Under the pieces are notes generated by a model. The model had not been told where the DNA came from, did no database searches, and worked only from the letters and a program-made list of their open reading frames with translations. Made by a program: the position numbers and the translations under genes. A stretch of 64,000 bases of DNA from Pisaster brevispinus (lineage: Eukaryota > Echinodermata > Asteroidea > Forcipulatida > Asteriidae), in NCBI GenBank assembly GCA_023634235.1, contig JAMKCF010000008.1, positions 4,097,001 through 4,161,000 of the forward strand. The letters run 5' to 3'. Positions 24,201 through 34,152 of the stretch are shown one piece after another. Each line of letters begins with the position of its first letter. The stretch's first letter is position 1.

Positions 24201-27078
24201 GCGAAGATGAGAATTCTGCAAGGAAAATTCCATAAACATAGTATGACAATCAAAGGTGAAATTGGATCAAGAGCAAGCCACAATTTCACAGAGCTGCTTC
24301 AGCAGAGAGCTATGCTTTACAACTTTCTGCTTAGCAAAAATGAGCAGGCTACCAGTCACAGAATGTACAAATAACATGGTATTTTGGCTGGTAACCTTAC
24401 TCTGGTCAGCTGGCATCAAAGATACTTTTTGTGCTTAAGCAGCTCTATGAAGTTGGGCCCCGATATTTGGCCCTGACATTGAATGAAAAACTGGGGCCAA
24501 CACTCAAACTACACCACTGCTTCAGGAAATAACGACACAGTTCCTGGAAAAAAACATTGCTAATGCATCACACTGGGAAATGGAAACAAGATGTCCCCAA
24601 GGAAAATCATTAACCATGTTATTATAATGTAGAGCTCTACAAAGTACACGTAATGGATACAGCCATGATTTTTTTGCCCATGAAAAAAAGTTGGAATACA
24701 TTATCAAGTACAAGGGCTGGCCTACATGTACACATGATGAAGGCTATATTTCACCCCATCCCCCCCCCCCCCGAGGACCAAAAAAAAAATGGAAATCAGA
24801 CCACAGTAGGAAGAATATCATGCCTATATACATACTGCTTGTTACAGTCAAGCAGTGGATTCTAATCTTACACATGTAGCAGAGCTTACAGATCCAGAGA
24901 GTGATTATAGAGAAAAAATATACATACTCTCGTGAAAAGTGCGACCTACATACATGTACATGTACAGTGTATCTCATTCTTAACTTATTTCTTATAAAGG
25001 TTTTTTTAGCAGTTACCAGTACCCTTCAATTAATTATTGCAACAGCTGTGCAGGTCTCCTCTCGAAATAGGCTATCCCCACTGGGCATGCTGGGCGGGCA
25101 TACACTGTACAGTAGGGTGCTAAGGGCAAATTGACAAGTTAAACACTTCTACTTGCCTTAAGGTTTTCCCATAGACTGTAATAGGTCACATTTTTTTACG
25201 AGAGTGTGTCTGTAACGTACAATGTATATAATTTTTGTCTCGGGAACTCTCACAATATGGTCTGTATTAATGCCACATAGAAGATCGATATCACACATTT
25301 CCTAGATATTTCAAGCTACACATCATACTATGGCCCGAGTCCAAATTGGCTATGGCTGTTGTTGAGGATGTTGCTATGGGCTTCATCTCTTGTTCATGTA
25401 ACGATCAAGCCGCAGCCACAGCCATTAATTCAGACACAGCCTTAGTTGCTAATAATCACAAAAAAGACCAGGGACTAGTTTGATAAACCTGTATCTGCTG
25501 CTCTGAGAATCTTGCAGAATAAGTTATTTTTGTTAAGCAAGATTCCAGTTACCAGTAAGCAAATTGTCTAGTTACTGTCTACTACGAGAGAAAAATATGC
25601 TTAAAAGCGTAAGTGCATTTCCAAATTGTTTGCGTGCATAGCGGATTTGCATTGATGCAACACTCCTCCCCTTACAAGAGCAAAAGAAACGACGGCAAGC
25701 TGCCGTGCATCTTGTTTTGCTTACAGTATGAGTAAGCACCCGGTGGTGTTGAAATAGAAAATATGCTAATGGACACTCTGTAAGCACCAAACCTCTGCTT
25801 ACATGCTTCATGAAATTTGCCCCAGTCACAAGCAATAAATATTTACATATCACATGGCATCTTGGATGCTATCTTTCTTAGTGTGAGTTTCTTGGCTGAA
25901 ACACTCTGTATTTGCTTAAAAAAATCCCCCCCCCCCAATATTTTTTGTGAAGCTACATGTAGATCTGAAGCTTGATTTGTTGATAATGTTACGAAAATAC
26001 ACTGTTACAAATAAATTCCAGTCAGCACACTTTATTACTTCATAAACTTTATTTACCAGATTTTAGGAAAGATTAAGGAATAAGTTCAAGGATGTATTTC
26101 AATGTAAAGAATTACTTTATACTTGTCAACCAAAAGTTTGATGACCTCTGCAAGTTGAATTCACCTGTGCCGTAATTTAGCCAAGGATTGTTATGACTTA
26201 GAATGATCCTTGTGCTTGTGTTTAATGACCAATCAGAGTAGTGCAAGAGGCATTTTGTTGTGAGGCACTAGCTCCTTGCGTTGTTTGCGCACCCTGAAAG
26301 TTATAAAAGACGAGCCAAATGTGAGCTCGGTGTTCAGATCGTGACTTGTTCTAACCCGGTGAGAAGCGGCTAGACTGTACTACGAGCGCGTCTTACAACC
26401 AGGGAGTGTTCGATTGCAGATATGCACATTGGCCCTCCGACTCATCGTCATCCACATAGGCTTTGGTTTACGCACATATTATACAGAAATTAGTGAGGAC
26501 ATCTGAGACCGAATAAAAGTGTTATCATCATTGGACGAGTAACTTGATCTCTGAGTGTACGTCCTTACCGAGTCCATTACTTGAGCAGGCAGTTTCCACC
26601 CCGTTACAATAATAATAATGTATCAACTGCCACTAGTCATACAAACATACGTTTTCAAATTGAGCTCATTAATAACATATTGTTTTCAAATTTGCAGGAA
26701 TCGAAATTTACACTGCATCGGGCAAGTAAACTCATAACAGGAAAAGTCTGGCGGTTTTGTGTTTTTGTTCAAATTTTCACTTTCAGTCTGACAAAATATA
26801 CATATCAATTGTGTTGAGTATTGAAGAATGACAAATGCGAATTGGAGATAACTCAGTGCTTGTTCAAAATAAATGAGTTCAAATGTTTAACTGTGTACAG
26901 TAGGTATTTTTGTTTTTCTAATATCAAGTCTGGTCTTGTAAAAAAAAAATTCTGACCAGTGAAAACTTTCAGCAACAAGCCCTGGTTCTGTGGATTTTCC
27001 CCAAAAAATTTGAGCCCTGCATTGTATAAATTATCAAATAAAGTAATCTTATACTCACACATAAAAATAGTACTCCAT
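21242..27078 (-). CDS. Unrecognised N-terminally anchored PPxY membrane protein
   Basis: Four coding exons join in frame to 223 residues: 27078-27059 (start ATG at 27076-27078), 24215-24038, 22825-22624 and 21513-21242. The first coding exon runs back to a strong polypyrimidine-CAG acceptor at 27235 and has stops in the coding frame, so its upper part would be 5' UTR; the ATG is the first in the exon and has A at -3 and G at +4. The protein starts MEYYFYVILIFAIVLKLTVY, a hydrophobic segment, then a basic QVRRSSATRQ, so a signal-anchored single-pass protein with a long cytoplasmic tail is likely. The tail has GPPPYG, LPKYEEVV and MPPPYAT, then SAPPYSPP in a Pro-rich end. PPxY motifs bind WW domains such as NEDD4-family ligases. 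I cannot name the family. The exon structure of the tail is well supported; the start is less so. Confidence 0.72.
22071..22340. mobile_element. MITE family A
   Basis: GGGCCAATTTCATAGAGCTG at the left pairs with AGCTCTGTAAAATTGGGCCC at the right. It directly abuts a dispersed-repeat copy (21968-22070) near the PPxY gene's third coding exon. Confidence 0.7.
23093..23805 (+). mobile_element. LINE 3' fragment (CR1/L2-like), interrupted
   Basis: The plus strand at 23093-23228 reads AFHFIAPSLWNDLPLHIRQA followed by SLQIFKGLLKTHLFET. This is the characteristic C-terminal tail of CR1/L2/Jockey-type reverse transcriptases, the pattern APxLWNxLP...FKxxLKTxLF. A LINE-like 3' end, AGCGCTTCATAAATGC followed by TATTATTATTATT, is at about 23760-23805. 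About 470 bp of other repeat lies between. It is a dead fragment in an intron of the PPxY gene, opposite to the gene's strand. Confidence 0.75.
24276..24460. mobile_element. MITE family A
   Basis: GCCACAATTTCACAGAGCTG at the left and AGCAGCTCTATGAAGTTGGG at the right. It lies just upstream of the PPxY gene's second coding exon. Confidence 0.7.
25331..25443. mobile_element. MITE family B
   Basis: GGCCCGAGTCCAAATTGGCT and the inverted AGCCATTAATTCAGACACAG flank a centre with TTGCTATGGGC and ATGTAACGATCAAG. Confidence 0.6.
25987..26608 (+). mobile_element. Solo LTR
   Basis: The 622-bp segment starts TGTTACG and ends CCGTTACA, so it has TG...CA ends and a short inverted repeat. It is flanked by a direct ATAA on each side (25983-25986 and 26609-26612). 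Inside are GTTATAAAAGACG (a TATA-box-like motif near 26310) followed about 200 bp later by CCGAATAAAAG (a polyadenylation signal near 26512), the order expected of U3-R-U5. No internal gag or pol remains next to it, so it is read as a recombined solo LTR in the intron after the PPxY gene's first coding exon. Confidence 0.72.
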
Positions 27079-27435
27079 TATGGAAGAAGGTACAATTGCG
27101 ACAATGTCCAGAAATAGACAGTGTCGATCCCTGCCTGGTGTACAACGTCACACTCAACAAATTCTGTATGAAAACAAACTTATGCTCCTCCACTATCTGT
27201 ATCAATCACTACTCGTTCGCAAGCTGATGGACAGGCTGCAGGCAGAGAGAGAGAGAAAAAAGATTGAGAAATAATATGAAATATAAACAGTACGATACCC
27301 AAGCAGGCATCAGCAGCTAATGCTACAAGGCTTGACAAGAGCAGAGAAAATGATGTTATCGTTTCCAAGAACGTAACTCTGAGCAATGAAAACTGCAGAT
27401 GTAATAACAAGAAGGTTAAAAGAAACGGCTTTAGG

Positions 27436-27558
27436 TTTTAAAGGGGCTGTGTCGTCATGATCAAAGCAGGTCTTTGACTGTACATGGACTTATTAACTCT
27501 CACCCAGTTACTGCAAGCCACAAGCCTACTTTGACTGTGATGACAAAGCCCCTTAAAA
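27436..27558. mobile_element. MITE family E (TTTTAAAGGGGCTGTGTC ends)
   Basis: TTTTAAAGGGGCTGTGTCGT at the left pairs with the inverted TGATGACAAAGCCCCTTAAA at the right, giving a 123-bp hairpin. A longer relative is at 33493-33720, and both share AACTCTMACCCAGTTACTGCA. Confidence 0.75.
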
Positions 27559-27728
27559 ATCTCCTGTTTTCTTCTTTAAATTTCTTTTAAAATGTTATTT
27601 TATTTTCTGTAAGTCGTCAAGTATTTCAATCTAATGACTCTCCTTCACACTGGCACCAAAGACTTCCAAAAAGTTGCACCGTACACTTTGTTTTTACACA
27701 TAAAAGCACTGTTTGTCACTCACAATCT

Positions 27729-27950
27729 GACATTTCCATTATTTCCCATGATGCATTGAGAACGTCAAAAAGGTTTATTCCACAGACAGCACGAGGAATT
27801 GACATTTCCATCATTTCCCATGATGCATTGAGAATGTCGAAAAGGTTTATTCCACAGACAGCACAAAGAGTTGACATTTCCATCATTTCCCATGATGCAT
27901 TGAGAATGTCAAAAAGGTTTCTTCCGGAGACGGGGCACACGAGAGAAGAC
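27729..27950. repeat. 72-bp tandem repeat, three units
   Basis: Units start at 27729, 27801 and 27873, each opening GACATTTCCATYATTTCCCA. The third unit is 75 bp and diverges in its second half. Because 72 is a multiple of three, frames stay open across the array on both strands (81 codons minus, 127 codons plus). There is no splice or start context that convinces me it is coding. Confidence 0.85.
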
Positions 27951-28208
27951 ATTTCTTCCATCTACATTGGCAGATGGCACCTTTGCGCTTCTGGCAACTC
28001 TGCTATTTATTCTCTCAGAGCTGACCGCACTGCAAATGTGCAGAGATTTCTCAAAGGGGGTTCAACCATGGTGGTTAGAAAAAAGACGATTCTATTATTC
28101 CTTGTGTTGCCACTAACTTTAAAATGTGTGTGTTTTTAACGATAAGAAGTTTTCAACCCACTTGAAGACCGATTAGATGTTTATCCATTAGGCTTGGAGT
28201 CCTCCCAG

Positions 28209-28677
28209 TTAAAGGTGGGGGGTCATAGAATTTAGTAAAACCCATGTACTCCATAAAAATTTACTTGGTGAGAAGCACTGCATTTGTTGATAGTATTTAA
28301 ACTATTGCGAGAAAAGGATTCCCTTCGAAGTAATACTGCTTGGATAATTTGTACCCCAAATCATTTGAATCAGAGACACGATTCATGCATGAATTGTTTC
28401 TCAACTAGTTTTTGAGGGTTGGTGTCCGTTCATGAATACTGGGGCCAGAGATGCGGTTGGTATGTCCACTCTCACATTGCTAAATGTGAATGATCAAAGG
28501 AGGCGACTTTCTTTTTAAAATACCAAGACAAATTTATTCTGTTTTCTCAACAAGTAGACATGTCTTCAGCTGAACCTTTCACAGGCGACTTTTATTTTAT
28601 CTTTCTTGATAATTTTGGCTAAAGTATAAATCAGCTGCATTACGTTGACAAAAACCAATCTATGACCCTACATTTAA
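28209..28677. mobile_element. MITE family C
   Basis: It begins TTAAAGGTGGGGGGTCATAG and ends CTATGACCCTACATTTAAAG. It carries the block ACAGGCGACTTTTATTTTAT, close to that of the 17271-17733 copy. Confidence 0.7.
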
Positions 28678-29425
28678 AGGGAAAGTTGAACTACAATTTG
28701 AAAAAAATAAATATAAAAAAAACAGGAACTGAAACTTGACTTTAGTTCTAACAAACTTTACACAATCAACGATAATTCAAACTACCTAAATAAAAGAAAA
28801 CATATTCAGAAAACAATTGTATTTGATTAGAGGCACCAAGGCCAAAACCAGGGCAATGAAGGCCATGGCCTCTGTGTAATTGCAGGCCTGATTCCCATCT
28901 CAACAGAATGCTTATGGTGTTTCATGTTTACGTTTGCAAACTCTGCTTTCTTGTTCTTTCATTTTCACATTTGGCAACTCAATGTGCCAAGCAGTGTATA
29001 TATATATTTTTGGTCTGTTGGCCCGTTTCCTGTTGCTTATTCTACATGTCTCACTCGGTCTATTCATTAGTTTTTCATGTTATGCTCCCAACTCAAACAC
29101 AACCTGCCCTAATAATACCAAGCTTTATCCCTATTATAACGAGCCTTTCCCCTACGTGTATTTTGCCTCTTTGTCATTTTCTTTCTTTGATATATTTTTG
29201 TTGTGCTCAGTTTTTTCACATGTACATGTATGAACTTCAGCTTAGTAGTTCTATGGGCTTTAACATTAATATATACTATGGTGTTGTTCAGGATATATGC
29301 AACCCCAAAAACTTAATAGGCCTACAGAGAAAAAAAAGGTTTTTTAATAATTAAAATTTGTCTTTGATGTGTGAAGCTGAGCTGTGACTTGGCAGTTTAG
29401 TTCCATAACCACATACAATGCATTT

Positions 29426-29708
29426 CAGGGTTCTCCTCATGTACAAGCTAGCATATCGGGCTGATACGCGCGAATTATGGCTGATTAAGCCAACAAAAAA
29501 ATAATAATAGATAACAATAAACAAATCAAGAAAAACTATAAAGAATGCTCCAGATTGTACAGTAGAGCTTTTCAAACCAAGATAAACACCAAGTAGAAAA
29601 CATTCTGAAGATGTTGTTTAATTTTAGCGTGCTTCGGCCAAAAACATCAAAACAATTTGGTCCAGAATGCCTCACAGTTTTGAAAAAACTTGGGAGAAAT
29701 TCACACTG
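29426..29708. mobile_element. hAT-like MITE, diverged copy
   Basis: It starts CAGGGTTCTCCTCATGTACA and follows the 9784-10092 element through GCTCCAGATTGTACAGTAGA and AAACCAAGATAAACACC. The right end is decayed (GGGAGAAATTCACACTG). Confidence 0.6.
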
Positions 29709-30776
29709 ATTAGTCGCGAGCAATGCAGGCAGTCCGATCTCTGGAGTCAAGATTTATCGGTGGGTCATTCAGTTTGCAAATAAGGCACGCCCTCGTTCTA
29801 TTCTGACAGGCATCATCCAAACCTAAATTACATTAACTGTCATTCAATGGTAGACCCATCCATGGACTTCCACTGGGTGGAAACGTTGATATACAAATAA
29901 TCCCCACCCTCATTGCATTACAGTTTTCTCATCTGGGTCTGTCCCTAATCTGCGTGAAATGGATCTCAGGTTTTTTTTACTAACAAAGTGTACAGTAGAA
30001 ATCTATTAAAGTATTAGAACCTACCACAAACGGGCCAAAAATTAAAAAGTGAGGAGTTTCAAAATTAACAGCAAAATTAAAGGCTAATCTTACAAATGTT
30101 GGGCGCAATCTTTTAAAATTCCCGCAGTGTGCCATTTTGTGACAGCGTAAACGTTATTTCCTTGCATGATTAAAAAATTTGCTCGGAATAGCTCTGGGCG
30201 CAAACTTTAAACACCTCGCGATCTCCAAGAACAATTATGGACAAATCACAAATCACACATAATTTAGATGAGCCTTTGTAAAAACTAAAATGTCGCTGTG
30301 TTATGGGTCACTCTAGTTAGTTGCCCAGCCAGGGGCTAGATTTCACAAATATAGCTAAAAAGACTAGAGATTGATCTTAAGTTAGTATGAATCAATCTTA
30401 ACGTCAACATACAAATCACTAAATGGTAACAATAATTAATATGGTTATCCTGACAGCTCATCTTAAGAAGAAGACGAATCTTAGTGCTGTTTTGTCAGAG
30501 TTGTATAATATTATTTTATTAATAGTCAAGTCACCTGTGTCGAGTCCGGGTCTAAGGTCTCAAGTCACTTGGGTCGAGTCCGAGTTGTGAAATCGAGCCC
30601 ATGCTTACGTTTTCCCTCCTCCAACTTCTACCTACCACCTCAAAACAGAAAATACTGTTGTGTAACCACTGAACAGAACAGAGTGAGTTTTCAGTTTTGT
30701 TGTCAACATTTTAATACCGATCTGTTTAACTTTCTTTTTTAAAATTAACAATTCCATCGACCATCATCATCCGTGA

Positions 30777-31979
30777 TATAGTTGCGATGATCGTAACCCT
30801 CCATCCTCAATGATGTTTTGAGTATTATGAATGGATTCATCAGACATTGAAGGATGTCGGACACTTCGTACCCTGGACACTTCGTACCTTCGGGACACTT
30901 CGTACCGTAACCAAATTGGTCACTTTGTACCGCGGGCGGGGTACGAAGTGACCATCAGCTGAGTCACTTCGTACCTTCAGCCGAGTCACTTCGTACCTTC
31001 AGCCGAGTCACTTCGTACCTTCAGCCGAGTCACTTCGTACCTTCAGTAATATGTGTAATTCCTTAATAAGGATATAATTTTCGTTGAGATACAAAATAAT
31101 ACTTAATGAATTGTCATTTTGTTTAATTATTTGAATGTCCTTTTTAATGTGAAATGTGATTACTTACATTATCTAACTAAAAATATCTTTAAAATCCTTT
31201 ACTTTGTCCGTATTTTGTATATTTTTGTTCTTATGTACCATTATCTCGGCACGCAATATTTTCTACCCCATACCTTTATTTTGTCCGTATTTTGTAATTT
31301 TTGTGTTTGTATGTATCATTATCTCGGCACGCAAATTTGATATGGAATACTTTCCAGCTTTAGCTTTTTATGAAATTTATGTAAAAGTGTACTGGTTGTT
31401 TTTTATTTAATTTGGTTCATTCTCTCGGCATGTAAATAATTGGATACTATCCATTTTTAAAAAAATACATAATGAATTGTCATTTTGTTTAATTGTGAAA
31501 TTGTTTTTATTGTGAAATGTGAATACTTTTATTTAAAATACATTTGTTTTGTTCGTATTTTGTAAACTCAATTTGTTTGTTTCTTACGTTTCATTATCTC
31601 TGCACGTAAAAATGATATTGAATCCTGAGGGTACGAAGTGTCTCGTGAGAAGGTACGAAGTGTCTTGTGAGAAGGTACGAAGTGTCCAACCCAAGGTACG
31701 AAGTGTCCAAAGTCACTTCGCACCTTGAAAAGGTACGAAGTGTCCAGGGTACGAAGTGGAAAAGGTACGAAGTGTCCTGACACCACATTGAAGATCAAAT
31801 CCGTGTTCTTAGAATTTGTGTCATGATTTTTGAAAGTGGAAAAAATTGGGCAAATCTGGTGACTAGTCTGTCAACATTGGTCGAAATTAAACTGATGGTC
31901 GAATCGTGTGTAGAGTGTCTCGTAACCCTCCGGTCTGCGACCGTCGGGAGGATGGAGGGTTAACGATCATCGCAACTAC
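30777..31979. mobile_element. 1.2-kb non-autonomous element with mirrored CACTTCGTACC arrays
   Basis: Outer ends are inverted repeats of about 30 bp: the left reads TAGTTGCGATGATCGTAACC, and the right reversed reads TAGTTGCGATGATCGTTAAC. A direct ATCCGTGA on each side (30769-30776 and 31980-31987) looks like an 8-bp target duplication. Inside, 30859-31047 holds about nine copies of CACTTCGTACC, one of them inverted, including four tandem 22-bp units. The right array, 31629-31777, holds about eight copies, mostly in the opposite orientation and again with one inverted. The AT-rich middle has direct repeats containing TTATCTCGGCACG. No transposase is encoded. It may be one element with subterminal repeats or one element nested in another. 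Confidence 0.75.
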
Positions 31980-32100
31980 ATCCGTGACCAATCGTCCCGT
32001 CAACAACAACAAAACAGTTTAGTAGAGCAGTTATTTTTATGTTTGTTAGTAAACTAGACCAGCAGTATTAATATAATAATAGTCATAATCTCAATCTTAC

Positions 32101-32300
32101 CTGTTAAATCAAATCATTCTTGAAAATGAAAATGAAAACCACCACAAAACGGGATATCTAACGTTACTTCCTCCCTGCTTACGCGTACAGGTGTGAATGT
32201 TGTAAGTCTGGTTTGTGTGCAAAACAAACCTTTGAAGTTACGTCTCCATTCAAAAGACCACTCGACCTTCCTGTTATGTCATGTGTAAAATAATGCACAC
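32101..32300 (-). other. Candidate non-coding first exon of the PPxY gene
   Basis: On the minus strand AACAG is followed by GTAAGA, an excellent donor, with the exon end at 32101. Only a four-codon-scale open frame precedes it, so it would be untranslated. The upstream boundary is a guess. It would splice to the acceptor at 27235. The evidence is the donor and its position only. Confidence 0.35.
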
Positions 32301-32423
32301 AAGGCGATCGCAACCAAGTTGGTTCCCACATAAAACAACGGTTATAAAGCAGGTTTTGACAGGGAGCCGTTTTCAGACAAACGGCGACTGGGGTGACGTA
32401 GGTGACGTATGGTATTTTGGATA

Positions 32424-32431
32424 TGACGTCA
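32424..32431. promoter_or_regulatory. CRE palindrome with half-sites
   Basis: A full TGACGTCA lies here, with TGACGTAG and TGACGTAT half-sites 25-40 bp to the left. This is 120-330 bp upstream of the candidate first exon on the minus strand, a reasonable promoter position. Binding is inferred from the motif only. Confidence 0.35.
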
Positions 32432-33492
32432 CTAGTGTAGAGTCGAATTACAAAACAAACCGGACTTCACTAGAAATGTAGGAAACGTTCAGAGAAATAT
32501 TTTTCCTCAAAATGATTTGGTTAATTATTTAATCCACTCAATCACAGCTTTGAAACTTAACTCATGGGGATAAAAAACGAAGCTGCGATTGAGTGGAATA
32601 ATATTTTGGTGAATTAGTATTCATTTTGGTGAATTAGTATTCATTTTTCTGCTTAAACCTGAACCAGGTCTGACGTGACTTACAATTCCTTGTACAGACA
32701 CCTCATAATTTTTTTAATAAACCTAAGCATGCACCGCAATCACTTTCTAGCCACAAGGGGGGAAAGTTGCATGACTCAACAACTTCCATCAAGCAAATGG
32801 GGGCGGCCACGCCATCATAACCGGTGCCCACAGGGGATTTTGTGCCCTGTCATGTGTGGTTCCCCCCCCCCCCCCACAGTCAATAACAACGCACAAAGCC
32901 CTTAGGTATGGGGTCCGAGGCTCGCTTAAGGACTGAAAAACCTAAAACACATCACAAGCTTCTTGAATATCACGAGTGCATTCCAGTCTTACTTGTTTAT
33001 TGCTTTTCCTTTAAAAAAAACACTCTCATTTTAGTTATGGTCATACTATGGTCTTCTCTCATGACTTGCTTTTACACTAGTGATTTCGCTCTTCCCTCTG
33101 TAAACAACTTAAAGTCATATATAATTTACTTTGTTTTCTTTTCCTTTTTCCGTGTTTTGTTTCTTATTAAGATTAAAGCTTTTGGATCTTCAGACAAAAG
33201 TTTGTATGATGAACGCGAAAAAATAATAATAAATAAATCACCTTCATAATCTTACAGTCCTGTGTGTAAGATTACAGGAATTGAAATAAATGAAATTGAA
33301 TTGACTTAACAACACCACAAAAAAATACACTGAATGTAGAAGTTATTGGGAGTCTGCCAGCAAATATGCGGCCATTTTTTTATTATACAGCTAACTGAAC
33401 ATAACAAATATTAAATACAAACAAAAATTGTATTCTCAGTGAGTTTCCTGGGGGGAAAAAACAAATCAAAATAAAAATTAAAAAAACTACAT

Positions 33493-33720
33493 GTAAAGGG
33501 GTTGTGTCCTCACAATCATAGCAGGCCTGTAACTGTATGAGAGAAGGAATTATGAACTCTAACCCAGTTACTGCACACGCCCGCATTGGCCATCACATCA
33601 CAAAATAGTACTAACGGCACCCGTTGTGATGCGACGGCCAGAGCGACTGGGTTATACAGTTCATAAATCCATGTCTAGCCACAGGGTTGCTATGGTCATG
33701 ACAAACAGTCCCCCTTAAAA
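33493..33720. mobile_element. MITE family E, longer copy
   Basis: GTAAAGGGGTTGTGTCCTCA at the left and the inverted TCATGACAAACAGTCCCCCTT at the right, with ACTCTAACCCAGTTACTGCA inside and its inverted partner near 33648. Confidence 0.65.
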
Positions 33721-33831
33721 CCTCACCTGTGTTATCATCAGTGAGCAGTCCATCAATGAACTCATTGCGTGTAAAATGGGGCAGGGGGTGTGGGCTTAAA
33801 CACAAGCATGGCAGTATAACCAAACAAGTAA

Positions 33832-33959
33832 GGCCACGGATGAATTACAGCTGTGGCTTATCATCACATGAACAAGCAAAAGAGCATAGGATGCCCATAG
33901 CAACACCCTTAGCAACAGCCGCAGCCATAGCCTCAACCGCTAATTCGAGCATGGCCTTG
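33832..33959. mobile_element. MITE family B
   Basis: AAGGCCACGGATGAATTACA and the inverted CTAATTCGAGCATGGCCTT bracket GCAACACCCTTAGCAACAGC. Confidence 0.6.
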
Positions 33960-34017
33960 GTATAACTTACGTCACTTATAGGAGTGTGATTCAAGAGAAC
34001 GTTATCATTGGATGATG

Positions 34018-34152
34018 ATTAGCTTCCCCGGGTTGACCCAGGTCTGACCTCCCTGTCTGTTCAAGTAACTTTGACATCATTGTTATGGCTCACCTTGGTC
34101 CGACCCAAGTAACCTGCTTGTGGAGAGGGTTTACTTGGGGCTGACCCAGGTG
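34018..34152. mobile_element. MITE family D, partial
   Basis: It starts GATTAGCTTCCCCGGGTTGA, matching the end of the 19371-19637 element, and carries GACCCAGGT blocks on both sides. The far inverted end is not clear. Confidence 0.5.

Noticed and set aside
27080..27274. 64-codon plus-strand frame ending in a Lys/Arg/Glu-rich helix-like segment
   Set aside because: It is antisense to the exon carrying the PPxY gene start; no splice support or family match.
28908..29354. 148-codon hydrophobic plus-strand frame
   Set aside because: The T-rich sequence yields Phe/Leu/Ser-rich translation by chance; no membrane-protein family features.
33723..33823. Minus-strand segment reading FIDGLLTDDNTG before a good donor
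   Set aside because: No clear acceptor and no frame link to neighbouring exons; probably chance near a MITE edge.
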